Below are positions 45,007-54,209 of a DNA stretch of 64,000 nt, piece after piece. Both the position numbers and the translations under genes were made by a program. The DNA comes from an uncultured Chiayiivirga sp. (GTDB lineage Bacteria; Pseudomonadota; Gammaproteobacteria; Xanthomonadales; Xanthomonadaceae). Numbering within the stretch: position 1 is the first letter of the stretch; every line of letters begins with the position of its first letter. Below the pieces are notes generated by a model, which saw only the letters and a program-made list of their open reading frames with translations, had not been told where the DNA came from and did not search any database. The DNA is taken from assembly GCA_934525595.1 (NCBI GenBank), contig CAKSZJ010000014.1:1-64000 (forward strand). Reading direction: 5' to 3'.

Positions 45007-45745
45007 GTTCCTGCTGCCGGACTGGCCGGCGCCGCCCGGCGTCCGCGCCTGCGTGACCACGCGCCGACTGCCAGGCGCATCGCTTCCGCCCTTCGATGCC
45101 TTCAACCTCGGCGCGCGCTGCGGCGACGATCCAGACGCCGTGCGCACCAACCGTGCGCAGTTGCTCGAACTGGCCGCCCTGCCCGGCGCACCGCACTGGC
45201 TCTTGCAGGTGCATGGCACCAACGTGCACGAGGTCATCGCGGACGCCGCGAGCCCGGATGAGCCGGACGCCGACGCCGCCGTCACCCGCGTCCCCGGCGC
45301 GGCACTTGCCATCCTCACCGCCGACTGCCTGCCGGTGCTGTTCGCCGCGCGCGATGGCTCGACAATCGCTGCCGCCCATGCGGGCTGGCGCGGATTGGCG
45401 GCGGGCGTGCTGGAAGCCACCGTTGCGTCCATGCACACCGCACCGCAAGACATCCTTGCGTGGCTGGGGCCCGCAGCCGGCCCCGCGCGCTATGAAATCG
45501 GCGCCGAGGTGCGCGCCGCCTTCGTCGATGCGGACGCCGATGCCGCCGCGAGCTTCATCCCGACGCGCCCCGGCCATTACCTGATCGATCTCTACGCCCT
45601 CGCCCGCCGCCGCCTCGCCGCCGCCGGCGTATTGCGCATCCACGGCGGCGGGCTGTGCACGATGTCCGACGCCACGCGCTTTTATTCCTACCGCCGCGAC
45701 GGCCGAACGGGGCGCATGGCGACGCTGGTGTGGCTCGCGGGCTGA
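44996..45745 (+). CDS. pgeF: purine nucleoside phosphorylase / laccase-domain protein PgeF (YfiH)
   Basis: The 249-residue protein belongs to the DUF152/YfiH family, reported to correct misincorporation of L-Ser or Gly in peptidoglycan precursors and to act on purine nucleosides. It shows [24 protein letters not shown] and [16 protein letters not shown], carrying the metal-binding His/Cys/His residues, and ends [31 protein letters not shown]. It overlaps rluD, so it is translated with it. A terminator follows. Confidence 0.92.
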   Translation: MGAEFLLPDWPAPPGVRACVTTRRLPGASLPPFDAFNLGARCGDDPDAVRTNRAQLLELAALPGAPHWLLQVHGTNVHEVIADAASPDEPDADAAVTRVPGAALAILTADCLPVLFAARDGSTIAAAHAGWRGLAAGVLEATVASMHTAPQDILAWLGPAAGPARYEIGAEVRAAFVDADADAAASFIPTRPGHYLIDLYALARRRLAAAGVLRIHGGGLCTMSDATRFYSYRRDGRTGRMATLVWLAG

Positions 45746-45813
45746 AGGCTGCGGCAGGACGCGGATCGACGCCGATTCGCAACGCCAGCGATCGAAAATC
45801 CACACGTGCAAAT

Positions 45814-45842
45814 AAAAAGCCGCCGGAAACCGGCGGCTTTTT
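45814..45842. terminator. bidirectional Rho-independent terminator between pgeF and the CsgG-like gene
   Basis: An 8-bp perfect GC stem (45819-45826 with 45830-45837) and an AAA loop are flanked by AAAAA on the left and TTTTT on the right. It can therefore end both the rluD-pgeF transcript on the plus strand and the convergent CsgG-like transcript on the minus strand. Confidence 0.93.
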
Positions 45843-45864
45843 CGCATCCGACGCGGGTGCGGGA

Positions 45865-47040
45865 TCAGCGGCGACTGCCTCGCTTGGCCGGCTTCTTGGT
45901 CAGGGCCGGGTCCAGCGGCGCGTAGGCCAGCTGCTGGGGTGCACGCTGCGAGCGAACGATGTCGCCCGCCTTGGGCATCTTCCCGCCCGCAAGGCGGGCC
46001 ACGGAGAACTTGTCCTGCACCTGGGTGACCTCGACGGCACCAATCTCGCTCTCCTCGCTGCCCAGGCTGATGCCCGTTTCCGGATCGATCAGCGCCTCGC
46101 CCTTGCTCATGAGCGACAGGCGATCGCCCACCTGCACGGAGCCGGCGCCGAGATTGAGGTAGATGCCCTTGGCATCGGCCTTCACCACCGAGCCAGAGGC
46201 CGGGCGCGCGCCGATCTGGGCGATGAGATCGTAGACGCCTTCGTTGACGGCGGCGGTGACGGCCTGACCGATGGGGGTCTTGGCGTACTGGCTCATGAAG
46301 CCACCCATCGCGTTGCTGTTGCCAAAGCGCGCCGCACCGAAGCCGACGCCCGAATCCTTGATCTGGCGGTCCACCTGGTTGGTGAAAATCACTTCGCTGG
46401 TGGTCGCATCGATGAGGCGGAAGTTCATGCCGATGATCGAGGTCTTGCTGCCCACGTGCACGTTGCCAAGCAGGCCTCCGAGTCGGGTACCCGAGGCCAG
46501 CGCGCCGACGTTGACATTGTTGCCGGCCACGCCAGGCTCGTAGCTGGTAATGACCACTTCGATCAGATACTCGGCGCCGAGCACGCTGCCGATCTTGGCG
46601 GCGGAAGGCTGCGCCACGCGGCCGGACGCGCCGAAATCCTGCTCCTGCAGGATGTTGCCGATGGCTTGGCGTTCCACCATGCGGAAGCGGCCGGTGCGGT
46701 GCATCACGTCGGTGATCATCGCCTCGATGCCGTTCACCGGCACGGACTGATAGGCGAAGGAGATATCCGAGGAATAACCGCTGCTGTCGCTCATGCTGTA
46801 GCTGCGCATGCTGCTGCGGTTGTCCACCTTGCTCACCGCCACGCGAGTCTTGGGGCCGTTGTACTCGGACCAGTCCACGTCGACCAGGTACAGCGTGTCC
46901 ACTTCGGGCAAATCGCTGGGCGCGGGCAGCGGAATCGCTCGCCCATTGGCCACTGCGTGGGCGACGTATTCGCTGGCGCCCGCCGGCAAAGGCAGCAGGG
47001 CGGCCAGGGCGAGTGCGGAAAGAAGGCGCTTGAAGTTCAT
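45865..47040 (-). CDS. CsgG/HfaB-family secreted protein without lipidation cysteine
   Basis: The 391-residue protein has a signal peptide (MNFKRLLSALALAALLPLPAGA) and a CsgG-type core: VNGIEAMITDVMHRTGRFRMVERQAIGNILQEQDF, GSVLGAEYLIEVVITSYEP, IIGMNFRLIDATTSEVIFTNQVDRQIK, then AVTAAVNEGVYDLIAQIG. CsgG is the lipoprotein pore for curli export; other members are LpoB-like or of unknown role. Here the signal peptide ends ..PAGA-SEY with no Cys, so it is not a lipoprotein. A C-terminal domain (VKADAKGIYLNLGAGSVQVGDRLSLM) and basic tail follow. No curli genes are near. The ATG has an AGGTGG ribosome site. Confidence 0.8.
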   Translation of the reverse strand: MNFKRLLSALALAALLPLPAGASEYVAHAVANGRAIPLPAPSDLPEVDTLYLVDVDWSEYNGPKTRVAVSKVDNRSSMRSYSMSDSSGYSSDISFAYQSVPVNGIEAMITDVMHRTGRFRMVERQAIGNILQEQDFGASGRVAQPSAAKIGSVLGAEYLIEVVITSYEPGVAGNNVNVGALASGTRLGGLLGNVHVGSKTSIIGMNFRLIDATTSEVIFTNQVDRQIKDSGVGFGAARFGNSNAMGGFMSQYAKTPIGQAVTAAVNEGVYDLIAQIGARPASGSVVKADAKGIYLNLGAGSVQVGDRLSLMSKGEALIDPETGISLGSEESEIGAVEVTQVQDKFSVARLAGGKMPKAGDIVRSQRAPQQLAYAPLDPALTKKPAKRGSRR

Positions 47041-47236
47041 GGTTCCACCTGGCTGATTGATACGAAGAGACCTGGACACCCGCCCGAATGACGCAACCGA
47101 CTGCTCGGCGCGCCTGAAAGGCGTCACGATGAAGAGTTACGCGACAAGGACGGATTTTGCGCCCACCGGGGAGCGGCTCGTTCAGGTGCCGTGCATGGTA
47201 CGGCGTTTTCGCGCACCTGCATACCGCACCACCGCG

Positions 47237-47264
47237 CTTGAAAGCCGCGCTGCAGGACGCATCT
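47237..47264 (+). promoter_or_regulatory. sigma-32 heat-shock promoter of clpB
   Basis: CTTGAAA (47237-47243), a 14-base spacer and CGCATCT (47258-47264) match the sigma-32 consensus CTTGAAA-N11-16-CCCATNT with one mismatch in the -10. Transcription would start near 47271, about 40 bases before the clpB ATG. This is the expected regulation of clpB. Confidence 0.8.
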
Positions 47265-47311
47265 AGCATCGCATTGCGGCCCCGCCGCGCCCCACCACGG
47301 ATTCTCTCGCC

Positions 47312-49894
47312 ATGCGAATGGACAAACTCACCTCGCGCTTCCAGCAGGCCCTGGCCGACGCCCAGTCGCTGGCGGTCGGGCGCGACCACAACCTGCTCGA
47401 ACCCGCGCACCTGATGCAGGCGCTGATCGACCAGCAGGGCGGATCGACCCTGCCGCTCCTGACCCAGGCCGGTGCCAACGCGGGCGCGCTGCGCGCGCGC
47501 ATCGCGCAGGCGCTCGACGCCCTGCCCGGCGTGCGCGGGCAAGAGGGCAACATCAGCGTTTCCAACGACCTCAACCGCCTGCTCAACCTCACCGACAAGC
47601 TCGCCCAGCAGCGCGGCGATGCCTTCATCGCCAGCGAGCTGTTCGTGCTGGCGGCGCTGGAGGACAAGGGTGCCGTGGGCGAGGCGCTCAAGGCGGCCGG
47701 CGTGCAGAAAGCGCGGCTGGAAGCGGCCATCGAGAAGATTCGCGGAGGAGAAACCGTGCAGTCGGAAAACGCCGAAGACCAGCGCCAGGCGCTGGAGAAG
47801 TACACCATCGACCTCACCGCGCGGGCCGAGTCGGGCAAGCTCGACCCGGTGATCGGTCGCGACGAGGAGATCCGCCGCGTCATCCAGGTGCTGCAGCGAC
47901 GCACCAAGAACAACCCGGTGCTGATCGGCGAACCGGGCGTGGGCAAGACCGCCATTGCCGAGGGTCTGGCGCAGCGCATCGTCAAGGGTGAAGTGCCCGA
48001 GGGCCTGCGCGGCAAGCGCGTGCTCTCGCTCGACATGGGCGCGCTGATCGCCGGGGCCAAGTTCCGCGGCGAGTTCGAGGAGCGCCTCAAGGCCGTGCTC
48101 AACGACCTGGCCAAGAACGAAGGCCAGATCATCCTGTTCATCGACGAGTTGCACACCATGGTCGGTGCCGGCAAGGCCGAAGGCGCGATGGACGCCGGCA
48201 ACATGCTCAAGCCTGCGCTGGCGCGCGGCGAGCTGCACTGCGTGGGTGCCACCACGCTGGACGAATACCGCAAGTACATCGAAAAGGACGCCGCACTCGA
48301 GCGCCGCTTCCAGAAGGTCTTCGTGGGCGAGCCCAGCGTCGAGGACACCATCGCCATCCTGCGCGGGCTGAAGGAAAAGTACGCCGTGCATCACGGCGTG
48401 GAAATCACCGACCCGGCGATCGTCGCCGCCGCCACGCTGTCCCACCGCTACATCGCCGACCGCCAGCTGCCCGACAAGGCCATCGACCTGATGGACGAAG
48501 CGGCCTCGCGCATCCGCATGGAGATCGATTCCAAGCCCGAGGAGCTGGACCGCAAGGAGCGCCGCCTGATCCAGCTCAAGATCCAGCGCGAGGCGTTGAA
48601 GAAGGAAAAGGACAGCGAATCCAGGCAGCGCCTGGCCGACCTGGAGGCGGAAATCGCCGTGTTCGAACGCGAGTACAACGACCTGGAGGAAGTCTGGAAG
48701 GCCGAGAAGGCCACGCTGCAGGGCGCGACGAAGATCAAGGAAGAGATCGAAGCCGCGCGCCTGGAACTGGAGGCCGCGCAGCGCCGCCAGGACTACGCGC
48801 GCATGAGCGAGATCCAGTACGGCCAGCTGCCGGCGCTGGAAAAGCAGCTCAAGGCCGCACAGGAAGCCGAGACCCGCGGCTTCACCCTGCTCCAGGACAA
48901 GGTCACCGCCGAGGAAATCGCCCAGGTGGTGGCACGCTGGACCGGCATCCCGGTCAGCAAGATGCTCGAAGGCGAGCGCGACAAGCTGCTGCGCATGGAG
49001 GACGCGCTGCACCGCCGCGTGGTCGGGCAGGACGAGGCCGTGCACGCCGTGTCCGACGCCATCCGCCGCGCCCGCGCCGGCCTTTCCGACCCGAACCGGC
49101 CCAGCGGCAGCTTCCTGTTCCTCGGCCCCACCGGCGTCGGCAAGACCGAGCTGTGCAAGGCGCTCGCCGGCTTCCTGTTCGACACCGACGAGGCCATGGT
49201 GCGCATCGACATGAGCGAGTTCATGGAGAAGCACTCGGTCAGCCGCCTGATCGGCGCGCCGCCCGGCTACGTGGGCTATGAGGAAGGCGGGTATCTCACG
49301 GAGGCCGTGCGCCGCCGCCCCTACAGCGTGATCCTGCTCGATGAGGTCGAGAAGGCGCATCCGGACGTGTTCAACGTGCTGTTGCAGGTGCTCGACGACG
49401 GCCGCCTGACCGATGGCCAGGGCCGCACCGTGGACTTCCGCAACACCGTGATCGTGTTGACCAGCAATCTGGGCTCGAACCTGATCCAGGACATGCCCGG
49501 CGACAGCGAGGAGGAATACATCCAGATGAAGGCCGCCGTGATGGGCGTGGTGCAGGGAGCGTTCCGGCCCGAGTTCATCAACCGGCTCGATGAAATCGTG
49601 GTGTTCCGCCCGCTCGACCGCGCCCAGATCCGCCAGATCGCCCGCATCCAGATCGCCCATCTGGAAAGGCGCCTGGCCGAACGCCAGCTCCGGCTGGAGA
49701 TCAGCGAAAAGGCGCTGGACCTCCTCGGCGACGTCGGCTTCGACCCGGTCTACGGCGCCCGTCCGCTCAAGCGCGCGATCCAGCAGCAGCTGGAAAACCC
49801 GCTGGCGCGGCAGATTCTGGAAGGCACCTTCGCCAGCGGCGACGCCATTGCGGTGGATGCCGAAGGCGGACATCTGGTGTTTGGAAAGGCGTAG
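47312..49894 (+). CDS. clpB: disaggregase chaperone ClpB
   Basis: ClpB is the hexameric AAA+ protein that, with DnaK, extracts proteins from aggregates after heat shock. The 860-residue protein begins [21 protein letters not shown] like E. coli ClpB. It has the N-domain, first AAA+ module (Walker A GEPGVGKT, Walker [11 protein letters not shown]), the middle coiled-coil domain (about residues 410-530) and the second AAA+ module (Walker [25 protein letters not shown]). The pore loop [12 protein letters not shown] and the C-terminal domain are intact. Regulation is by the sigma-32 promoter just upstream. Confidence 0.97.
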   Translation: MRMDKLTSRFQQALADAQSLAVGRDHNLLEPAHLMQALIDQQGGSTLPLLTQAGANAGALRARIAQALDALPGVRGQEGNISVSNDLNRLLNLTDKLAQQRGDAFIASELFVLAALEDKGAVGEALKAAGVQKARLEAAIEKIRGGETVQSENAEDQRQALEKYTIDLTARAESGKLDPVIGRDEEIRRVIQVLQRRTKNNPVLIGEPGVGKTAIAEGLAQRIVKGEVPEGLRGKRVLSLDMGALIAGAKFRGEFEERLKAVLNDLAKNEGQIILFIDELHTMVGAGKAEGAMDAGNMLKPALARGELHCVGATTLDEYRKYIEKDAALERRFQKVFVGEPSVEDTIAILRGLKEKYAVHHGVEITDPAIVAAATLSHRYIADRQLPDKAIDLMDEAASRIRMEIDSKPEELDRKERRLIQLKIQREALKKEKDSESRQRLADLEAEIAVFEREYNDLEEVWKAEKATLQGATKIKEEIEAARLELEAAQRRQDYARMSEIQYGQLPALEKQLKAAQEAETRGFTLLQDKVTAEEIAQVVARWTGIPVSKMLEGERDKLLRMEDALHRRVVGQDEAVHAVSDAIRRARAGLSDPNRPSGSFLFLGPTGVGKTELCKALAGFLFDTDEAMVRIDMSEFMEKHSVSRLIGAPPGYVGYEEGGYLTEAVRRRPYSVILLDEVEKAHPDVFNVLLQVLDDGRLTDGQGRTVDFRNTVIVLTSNLGSNLIQDMPGDSEEEYIQMKAAVMGVVQGAFRPEFINRLDEIVVFRPLDRAQIRQIARIQIAHLERRLAERQLRLEISEKALDLLGDVGFDPVYGARPLKRAIQQQLENPLARQILEGTFASGDAIAVDAEGGHLVFGKA

Positions 49895-50110
49895 CGTCGC
49901 GACGCGGCGCAGCCTTGGCTCTGCGACGCCCAAGGGCGCTCGCAGTCCGGGGCGTGGCGACCGGGTGGTTTTCCTAGGTCGTGTCCGGGCAGGCTCCGAT
50001 GCGCGCATCCGCCTTCCGAGGATGGGAGCGCCACGGCGCGTTTCGCACACTGTCTCCACCGGCCGGGATGCCTCCCGACGGAATCACACCATCCTTTCTG
50101 GAGACACGCC

Positions 50111-50398
50111 ATGAACCGTTTCGCCCTCATCCTCAAGTCCCTGCTGCTGTCGCTCGCGCTGAGCTTTTCCGCTTTTGCCGCCGGCCCCGTGAACATCAAC
50201 ACCGCCGACGCCACCGCGCTTTCCGCCGGCCTCACCGGCGTCGGTCCGGCCAAGGCACAGGCCATCGTGGAATACCGCCAGGCCAATGGCCCGTTCAAGA
50301 GCGCCGACCAGCTCGCCGCAGTGAAGGGCATCGGCCTGGCCACGGTCGAAAAGAACCGCGATCGCATCCAGATCGACGGCGCAGCGCGCAGCAAGTGA
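50111..50398 (+). CDS. ComEA-like helix-hairpin-helix protein
   Basis: The 95-residue secreted protein has a signal peptide (MNRFALILKSLLLSLALSFSAFA) and a tandem helix-hairpin-helix of the ComEA type: VNINTADATALSAGLTGVGPAKAQAIVEYRQANGPFKSADQLAAVKGIGLATVEKNRDRI. ComEA binds DNA in the periplasm during natural transformation. This short form lacks the anchor region of Gram-positive ComEA, as usual in Gram-negatives. It stands alone, with a terminator directly behind it. Confidence 0.88.
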   Translation: MNRFALILKSLLLSLALSFSAFAAGPVNINTADATALSAGLTGVGPAKAQAIVEYRQANGPFKSADQLAAVKGIGLATVEKNRDRIQIDGAARSK

Positions 50399-50413
50399 TG
50401 CCTTCGGCTCAGG

Positions 50414-50447
50414 AAAGCCCCGCCGCTTCGACGCTGCGGGGCTTTTT
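50414..50447 (+). terminator. Rho-independent terminator after the ComEA-like gene
   Basis: AAAGCCCCGC (50414-50423) pairs perfectly with GCGGGGCTTT (50436-50445) over a 12-base loop, followed by further T residues (TTTTT at 50443-50447). It begins 15 bases after the stop codon. Confidence 0.9.
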
Positions 50448-50546
50448 GCCGGGTGCGGCCGGAAGCGTGCGGAGCCGGAGTGCCCTGCGGTTGTGCCCGC
50501 GCGCGCGCGCTCGTAGAGTGCCCGGTCCGCCTTCAACGCAGCGCCC

Positions 50547-51434
50547 ATGCACTATCCCGACTATCCATTCACCCCGCAGCGCTTCGAGGTGCGCTCCGGC
50601 ATCGCGATGAGCTATCTCGATGAGGGGCCGCGCGACGGCGAGACGGTGCTGATGCTGCACGGCAACCCGTCGTGGAGCTATTACTGGCGCCGGCTGGTGG
50701 CCGGGCTGTCGGACCGCTACCGCTGCATCGTGCCCGACCACGTCGGCATGGGCCTGTCGGACAAACCGGACGATGCGGCCTATACCTACACGCTGCAGTC
50801 GCGCGTGGACGACGTGGCCGGGCTGCTCGAACATCTCGGCATCACCGGCCCGGTGACGCTGGCAGTACACGATTGGGGCGGCATGATCGGCTTCGGCTGG
50901 GCACTGCGCGACGCCTCGCGCGTGGCGCGCATGGTGATCCTGAACACCGCCGCCTTCCCGTTGCCGGCGGAAAAGCCGATGCCCTGGCAGCTCAGGCTCG
51001 GGCGCGATTCGCGCCTGGGCGCGCTGGCAATCCGCAGCTTCAATGCGTTTTCCGGCGCGGCCTCATTCGTGGGCGTGGAACAGCGCATGCCTTCGGGGGT
51101 GCGCGCGGCCTACGTGGCGCCCTACGACAGCTGGGCCAACCGCATCGCCACGCTGCGCTTCGTGCAGGACATCCCGCTGGGTCCGGAGGATCGCGCCTGG
51201 CCGATCGTGGAGGAAGCCGGCCGCCGCCTGCCCGAGTTCGCCGACCGCCCGGCGCTGCTGGTGTGGGGTCTGCGCGATTTCGTGTTCGATGCGCACTTCC
51301 TGCGCGGCTTCGAACAGCGCCTGCCGAACGCGGAAAGCCTGATCTTCGACGACGCCGGCCACTACGTGCTGGAAGACAAGGCCGCGATCATCGTGCCGCG
51401 GGTGCGCGACTTCCTCGATCGACACCCGATCTGA
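50547..51434 (+). CDS. OleB-like alpha/beta hydrolase (haloalkane dehalogenase superfamily)
   Basis: This 295-residue hydrolase has the oxyanion motif LHGNPSWSYYWR, nucleophile Asp in LAVHDWGGMIGFG, and catalytic His in DDAGHYVLEDK. The start HYPDYPFTPQRF followed by MSYLDEGPRDGE, and PMPWQLRLGR later, look very like OleB, the beta-lactone decarboxylase of long-chain olefin synthesis in Xanthomonas and relatives; this is from memory of that family. oleA, oleC and oleD are not in the window. Haloalkane dehalogenase or epoxide hydrolase are alternatives. ArfB follows 12 bases later. Confidence 0.72.
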   Translation: MHYPDYPFTPQRFEVRSGIAMSYLDEGPRDGETVLMLHGNPSWSYYWRRLVAGLSDRYRCIVPDHVGMGLSDKPDDAAYTYTLQSRVDDVAGLLEHLGITGPVTLAVHDWGGMIGFGWALRDASRVARMVILNTAAFPLPAEKPMPWQLRLGRDSRLGALAIRSFNAFSGAASFVGVEQRMPSGVRAAYVAPYDSWANRIATLRFVQDIPLGPEDRAWPIVEEAGRRLPEFADRPALLVWGLRDFVFDAHFLRGFEQRLPNAESLIFDDAGHYVLEDKAAIIVPRVRDFLDRHPI

Positions 51435-51446
51435 CGGCGCGTCACG

Positions 51447-51869
51447 ATGCTCATCATCGCGCCCGGGCTGGCCATTCCCGAAGAGGAGCTGATCGAGCGC
51501 TTCGTGCGTGCCTCCGGGCCGGGCGGGCAGAACGTGAACAAGGTGTCCACCGCGGTGGAGCTGCGCTTCGACGCCGGCGCCTCGCCCTCGCTGCCCGAAG
51601 CGCTGCGCACACGCCTGCTGGCGCGGCGCGACCGGCGCATCGGTGCCGACGGTGTGATCGTGATCAGCGCGCAGCGCTTCCGCAGCCAGGAGCGCAACCG
51701 CGAGGACGCGCGCACGCGCCTCGCCGCGCTGATCGAATCGGTGCGCGTGCCGCCCAGGCCGCGCATTGCGACCAAACCCACGCGCGCTTCCAAGGAACGG
51801 CGCATCGAGGCCAAGAAGGGGCGCGGCGACATCAAGCGCGGGCGCAGCGCGCATTGGAGCAGCGAGTGA
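51447..51869 (+). CDS. arfB: alternative ribosome-rescue factor ArfB (YaeJ)
   Basis: ArfB hydrolyses peptidyl-tRNA on ribosomes stalled without a stop codon. The 140-residue protein has the catalytic GGQ in VRASGPGGQNVNKVSTAVELRF. A basic C-terminal tail (ATKPTRASKERRIEAKKGRGDIKRGR) inserts into the empty mRNA channel. Length matches E. coli YaeJ. It overlaps the following acyltransferase gene as TGATG. Confidence 0.94.
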   Translation: MLIIAPGLAIPEEELIERFVRASGPGGQNVNKVSTAVELRFDAGASPSLPEALRTRLLARRDRRIGADGVIVISAQRFRSQERNREDARTRLAALIESVRVPPRPRIATKPTRASKERRIEAKKGRGDIKRGRSAHWSSE

Positions 51870-52465
51870 TGGGCGCGAAGCCGTGCGTACCCGCGCTTCC
51901 CGCCTGTGCGCCGCGCCAGGGCAACGCGCTGGCCCGCGCCTTCGGACGCGCCATCCTGCGCCTGGGCGGGTGGCGCGTCGAAGGCGAGTTCCCCGATCTT
52001 CCACGCTTCGTCATCATCGTCGCGCCGCACTCCTCGGCCTGGGACGCGGTCTGGGGCATCGCCGCCATGCTGGCGATGGGCGTGCGCATCACCTTCCTGG
52101 CCAAGGCGGAAGCCTTCCGCGGCCCGCTGGGCTGGCTGCTGCGCGGGATCGGCGGAGTGCCGGTGGACCGCAAGAAGGCGCACGGCGCGGTGGAACAGGC
52201 GGCTGCCCGGCTTCGCGGCGAAGGTCCGACCTGGTTCCTGCTTGCGCCCGAAGGCACCCGCCGGCGCGTGGAGCGCTGGAAGTCCGGCTTCTGGCACATC
52301 GCGCGCAGCGCGCAGGTGCCGGTGATGCTGGCCGCCTTCCATTACCCGGAAAAGACCATGATCCTCGGCCCGCTCATCACCCTGGGTCCGGACCCGGACG
52401 CCGACATGGCCGGGATTCGCTCGTGGTATCGCCCCTGGATCGGCAAGCGCCGCGGCACGGTGTAG
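51869..52465 (+). CDS. PlsC-family 1-acyl-sn-glycerol-3-phosphate-type acyltransferase
   Basis: The 198-residue protein has the acyltransferase motifs APHSSAWDAVWG (His-x4-Asp), GWLLRGIGGVPVDRKKAHG, and FLLAPEGTRRRVERWKSGFWHIARSAQVPVM with the EGTR phosphate-binding site. This form resembles bacterial lysophospholipid acyltransferases of the short, soluble-looking type. The acceptor is unknown. The start ATG at 51869 overlaps the arfB stop. Confidence 0.83.
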   Translation: MGAKPCVPALPACAPRQGNALARAFGRAILRLGGWRVEGEFPDLPRFVIIVAPHSSAWDAVWGIAAMLAMGVRITFLAKAEAFRGPLGWLLRGIGGVPVDRKKAHGAVEQAAARLRGEGPTWFLLAPEGTRRRVERWKSGFWHIARSAQVPVMLAAFHYPEKTMILGPLITLGPDPDADMAGIRSWYRPWIGKRRGTV

Positions 52466-52535
52466 CGGCTCGCGGATTTGGGATCTGCGCCGCGCGGCGC
52501 GACACTGTGGGTCTCTTGGTTTCCGGGAGCACCCG

Positions 52536-53207
52536 ATGGACACCGCCTGGGCCCGCCGCATGCTGGGCAGGCTCGACCCCTGGTTCGAGACGCTGCAGGG
52601 CTTTCACGACCGCCCCGACGCGCACGCGCTGTACGATCCGGCCACGCCGCACGGGCGCATCCGTTTTTCCAACCTGCAGGTCTTCCTGCGCCAGCTCCTG
52701 CCGTGGAAACCCACGGTGCTGCTGGTGGGCGAGGCACCGGGCTACCGCGGCGCGTGGCGCACCGGGGTCAACTTCTGCGCCGAAAGCAACATGATGGGGC
52801 CGAAGGATCGCTTCGGCCTGTTTGGCGGCGCGGAGGCCGGCTACCGGCTCATCGCCGAGGGCCAGCGCCTGCGCAGCGAGGCCAGCGCCACCGTGGTGCA
52901 GCGGGTGTTCCAGGAGCTGCCGCGCCCGGTGCTGGTGTGGCCCGCACTGCCACTGCACCCGCACCGACCCGGCGTGGACGAATCCAACCGCACGCCGAGG
53001 CCCGCCGAGCTCAGGCGCGACGGCCGGCCACAGCTTCAGCAGCTGATCGACATCTTCCGGCCGGCGCACGTGGCGGCGGTGGGCAACGTCGGCCATGCCA
53101 CGCTGGCCGAGCTTGGCATCGAGGCGGCGAGGATCCGCCATCCTGCGCATGGCGGCGGGCCGGAGTTCCGCGACGGCCTGCTCGCGCTGATGAAGGACAC
53201 GGGCTGA
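52536..53207 (+). CDS. uracil-DNA glycosylase superfamily protein
   Basis: The 223-residue protein has the UDG-fold pieces VLLVGEAPGYRGAWRTGVNFCAE (motif 1 region) and RHPAHGGGPEFRDGL near the end (motif 2 region with His). The LVWPALPLHPHRPG block lies between. There are no Fe-S cysteines in the family 4/5 pattern. It is likely a base-excision glycosylase or a UDG-like protein of unknown activity. It starts after a GGGAG ribosome site and is convergent with the esterase gene. Confidence 0.8.
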   Translation: MDTAWARRMLGRLDPWFETLQGFHDRPDAHALYDPATPHGRIRFSNLQVFLRQLLPWKPTVLLVGEAPGYRGAWRTGVNFCAESNMMGPKDRFGLFGGAEAGYRLIAEGQRLRSEASATVVQRVFQELPRPVLVWPALPLHPHRPGVDESNRTPRPAELRRDGRPQLQQLIDIFRPAHVAAVGNVGHATLAELGIEAARIRHPAHGGGPEFRDGLLALMKDTG

Positions 53208-53235
53208 GAACCGCCGGCCGCGCTGCGCCACCGGA

Positions 53236-54132
53236 TCAATCCATCCGCCGCTGGAAGGGGCAGAGGAACTGCCAGGTGTCCGGGAAATGCCACGGAAACA
53301 CCAGGTGGCCTTCCGGAAAGCTGCCGTAGCTCAGGGTGTCGCCGTTCGCCCAGCCGGTGGCGAGGAAGGCGTCGCGATCGGCCTGTACCACCGTGTAGTA
53401 GTAATCCTGCGTGCCCACGCGCAGATCCACCGGGATTTTTCGCGCGGCCTGCGCAAGCAGCGCAGGGCAGCTGGCCGGCGGCTGGCACGCCCACTGCTGC
53501 AGCACACCCGCGCTGATGCCGTAGCCCGCGAAGGTCCGGATGTCCGGCACGCCGTTGCGCTGGCGCAGTGCGAGATCGTGCATCACGTGGCCGCCGGCTG
53601 AGTAGCCCCAGCCGTGAATGCGGCTGGCGTCGATGTTGTAGTGGGCCGCGACGTCGTCGAGGATCGCCTGGAACATCGGGTAGTCGAGCGCCGGATACCA
53701 GCTGCCCTGCGAACCGGACGCCACCGGCGCGGCGACGATGAAGCCGCCGGCCTGCGCCTGCACCGACCACTCGTCGCGCAGCCACTGCGCCGCGGCAGGC
53801 GCGGTGCCCGCACCGCCGGCGCCGTGCAGCACCAGCAGCAGCGGCACGGGCGCGTCGAAGGGATACCCTGTGGGCACGTAGAGGTGGTAGTCGCGCGGCT
53901 GACCCAGCACCGTGACGCTGCGTGTCTGCGCCCCTGGATAAGCGCCGCCGCTGCCGCCGGAGGGCTCGCGGTGCAGCGCATCACCGCTCTCGAAGCCGTC
54001 GAAGAACAGCGGCGCCTCGCCCTGCCCGCAGACCCAGCCGGGCAGGCGGCCGTTGGAAAGCGCGGCGGCGGGCGCGGATGCGGCAATCGCCCACGCGGCA
54101 ACGATCAGGGAAAGGAGTACGGCGTTTTGCAT
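53236..54132 (-). CDS. secreted PHB-depolymerase/feruloyl-esterase-type hydrolase with DGFESGD motif
   Basis: The 298-residue protein has a signal peptide (MQNAVLLSLIVAAWAIAASAPAAA). A short N-terminal motif FFDGFESGD follows, which recurs in many secreted proteins of Lysobacterales. The esterase domain has oxyanion HGAGGAGTAPAAAQWL, nucleophile Ser in GWGYSAGGHVMHD and likely His in FPEGHLVFPWHFPDTW. It resembles polyhydroxybutyrate depolymerase / feruloyl esterase (LpqC) proteins. ATG 54132 has a GAGAG ribosome site; 54150 is an alternative. Confidence 0.82.
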   Translation of the reverse strand: MQNAVLLSLIVAAWAIAASAPAAALSNGRLPGWVCGQGEAPLFFDGFESGDALHREPSGGSGGAYPGAQTRSVTVLGQPRDYHLYVPTGYPFDAPVPLLLVLHGAGGAGTAPAAAQWLRDEWSVQAQAGGFIVAAPVASGSQGSWYPALDYPMFQAILDDVAAHYNIDASRIHGWGYSAGGHVMHDLALRQRNGVPDIRTFAGYGISAGVLQQWACQPPASCPALLAQAARKIPVDLRVGTQDYYYTVVQADRDAFLATGWANGDTLSYGSFPEGHLVFPWHFPDTWQFLCPFQRRMD

Positions 54133-54209
54133 CCGCGTACTCTCGGGCAAGCATTCGGAACGTGCAAGCGGCGCAGGGAATCGTCCGGGTCACCGCTATC
54201 ATCGCGACG

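Noticed and set aside
49895..49960. Possible clpB terminator
   Set aside because: Only short, imperfect pairings (CGCAG/CTGCG) and no T-run were found. The rest of the 216-base gap before the ComEA-like gene shows nothing I can name.
44921..50059. A 1712-codon stop-free frame on the minus strand
   Set aside because: It runs antisense through pgeF, the clpB region and across the CsgG-like gene in the wrong frame. The translation is Arg/Gly/His-rich with no domain. High GC content removes stop codons, so long shadow frames are expected.
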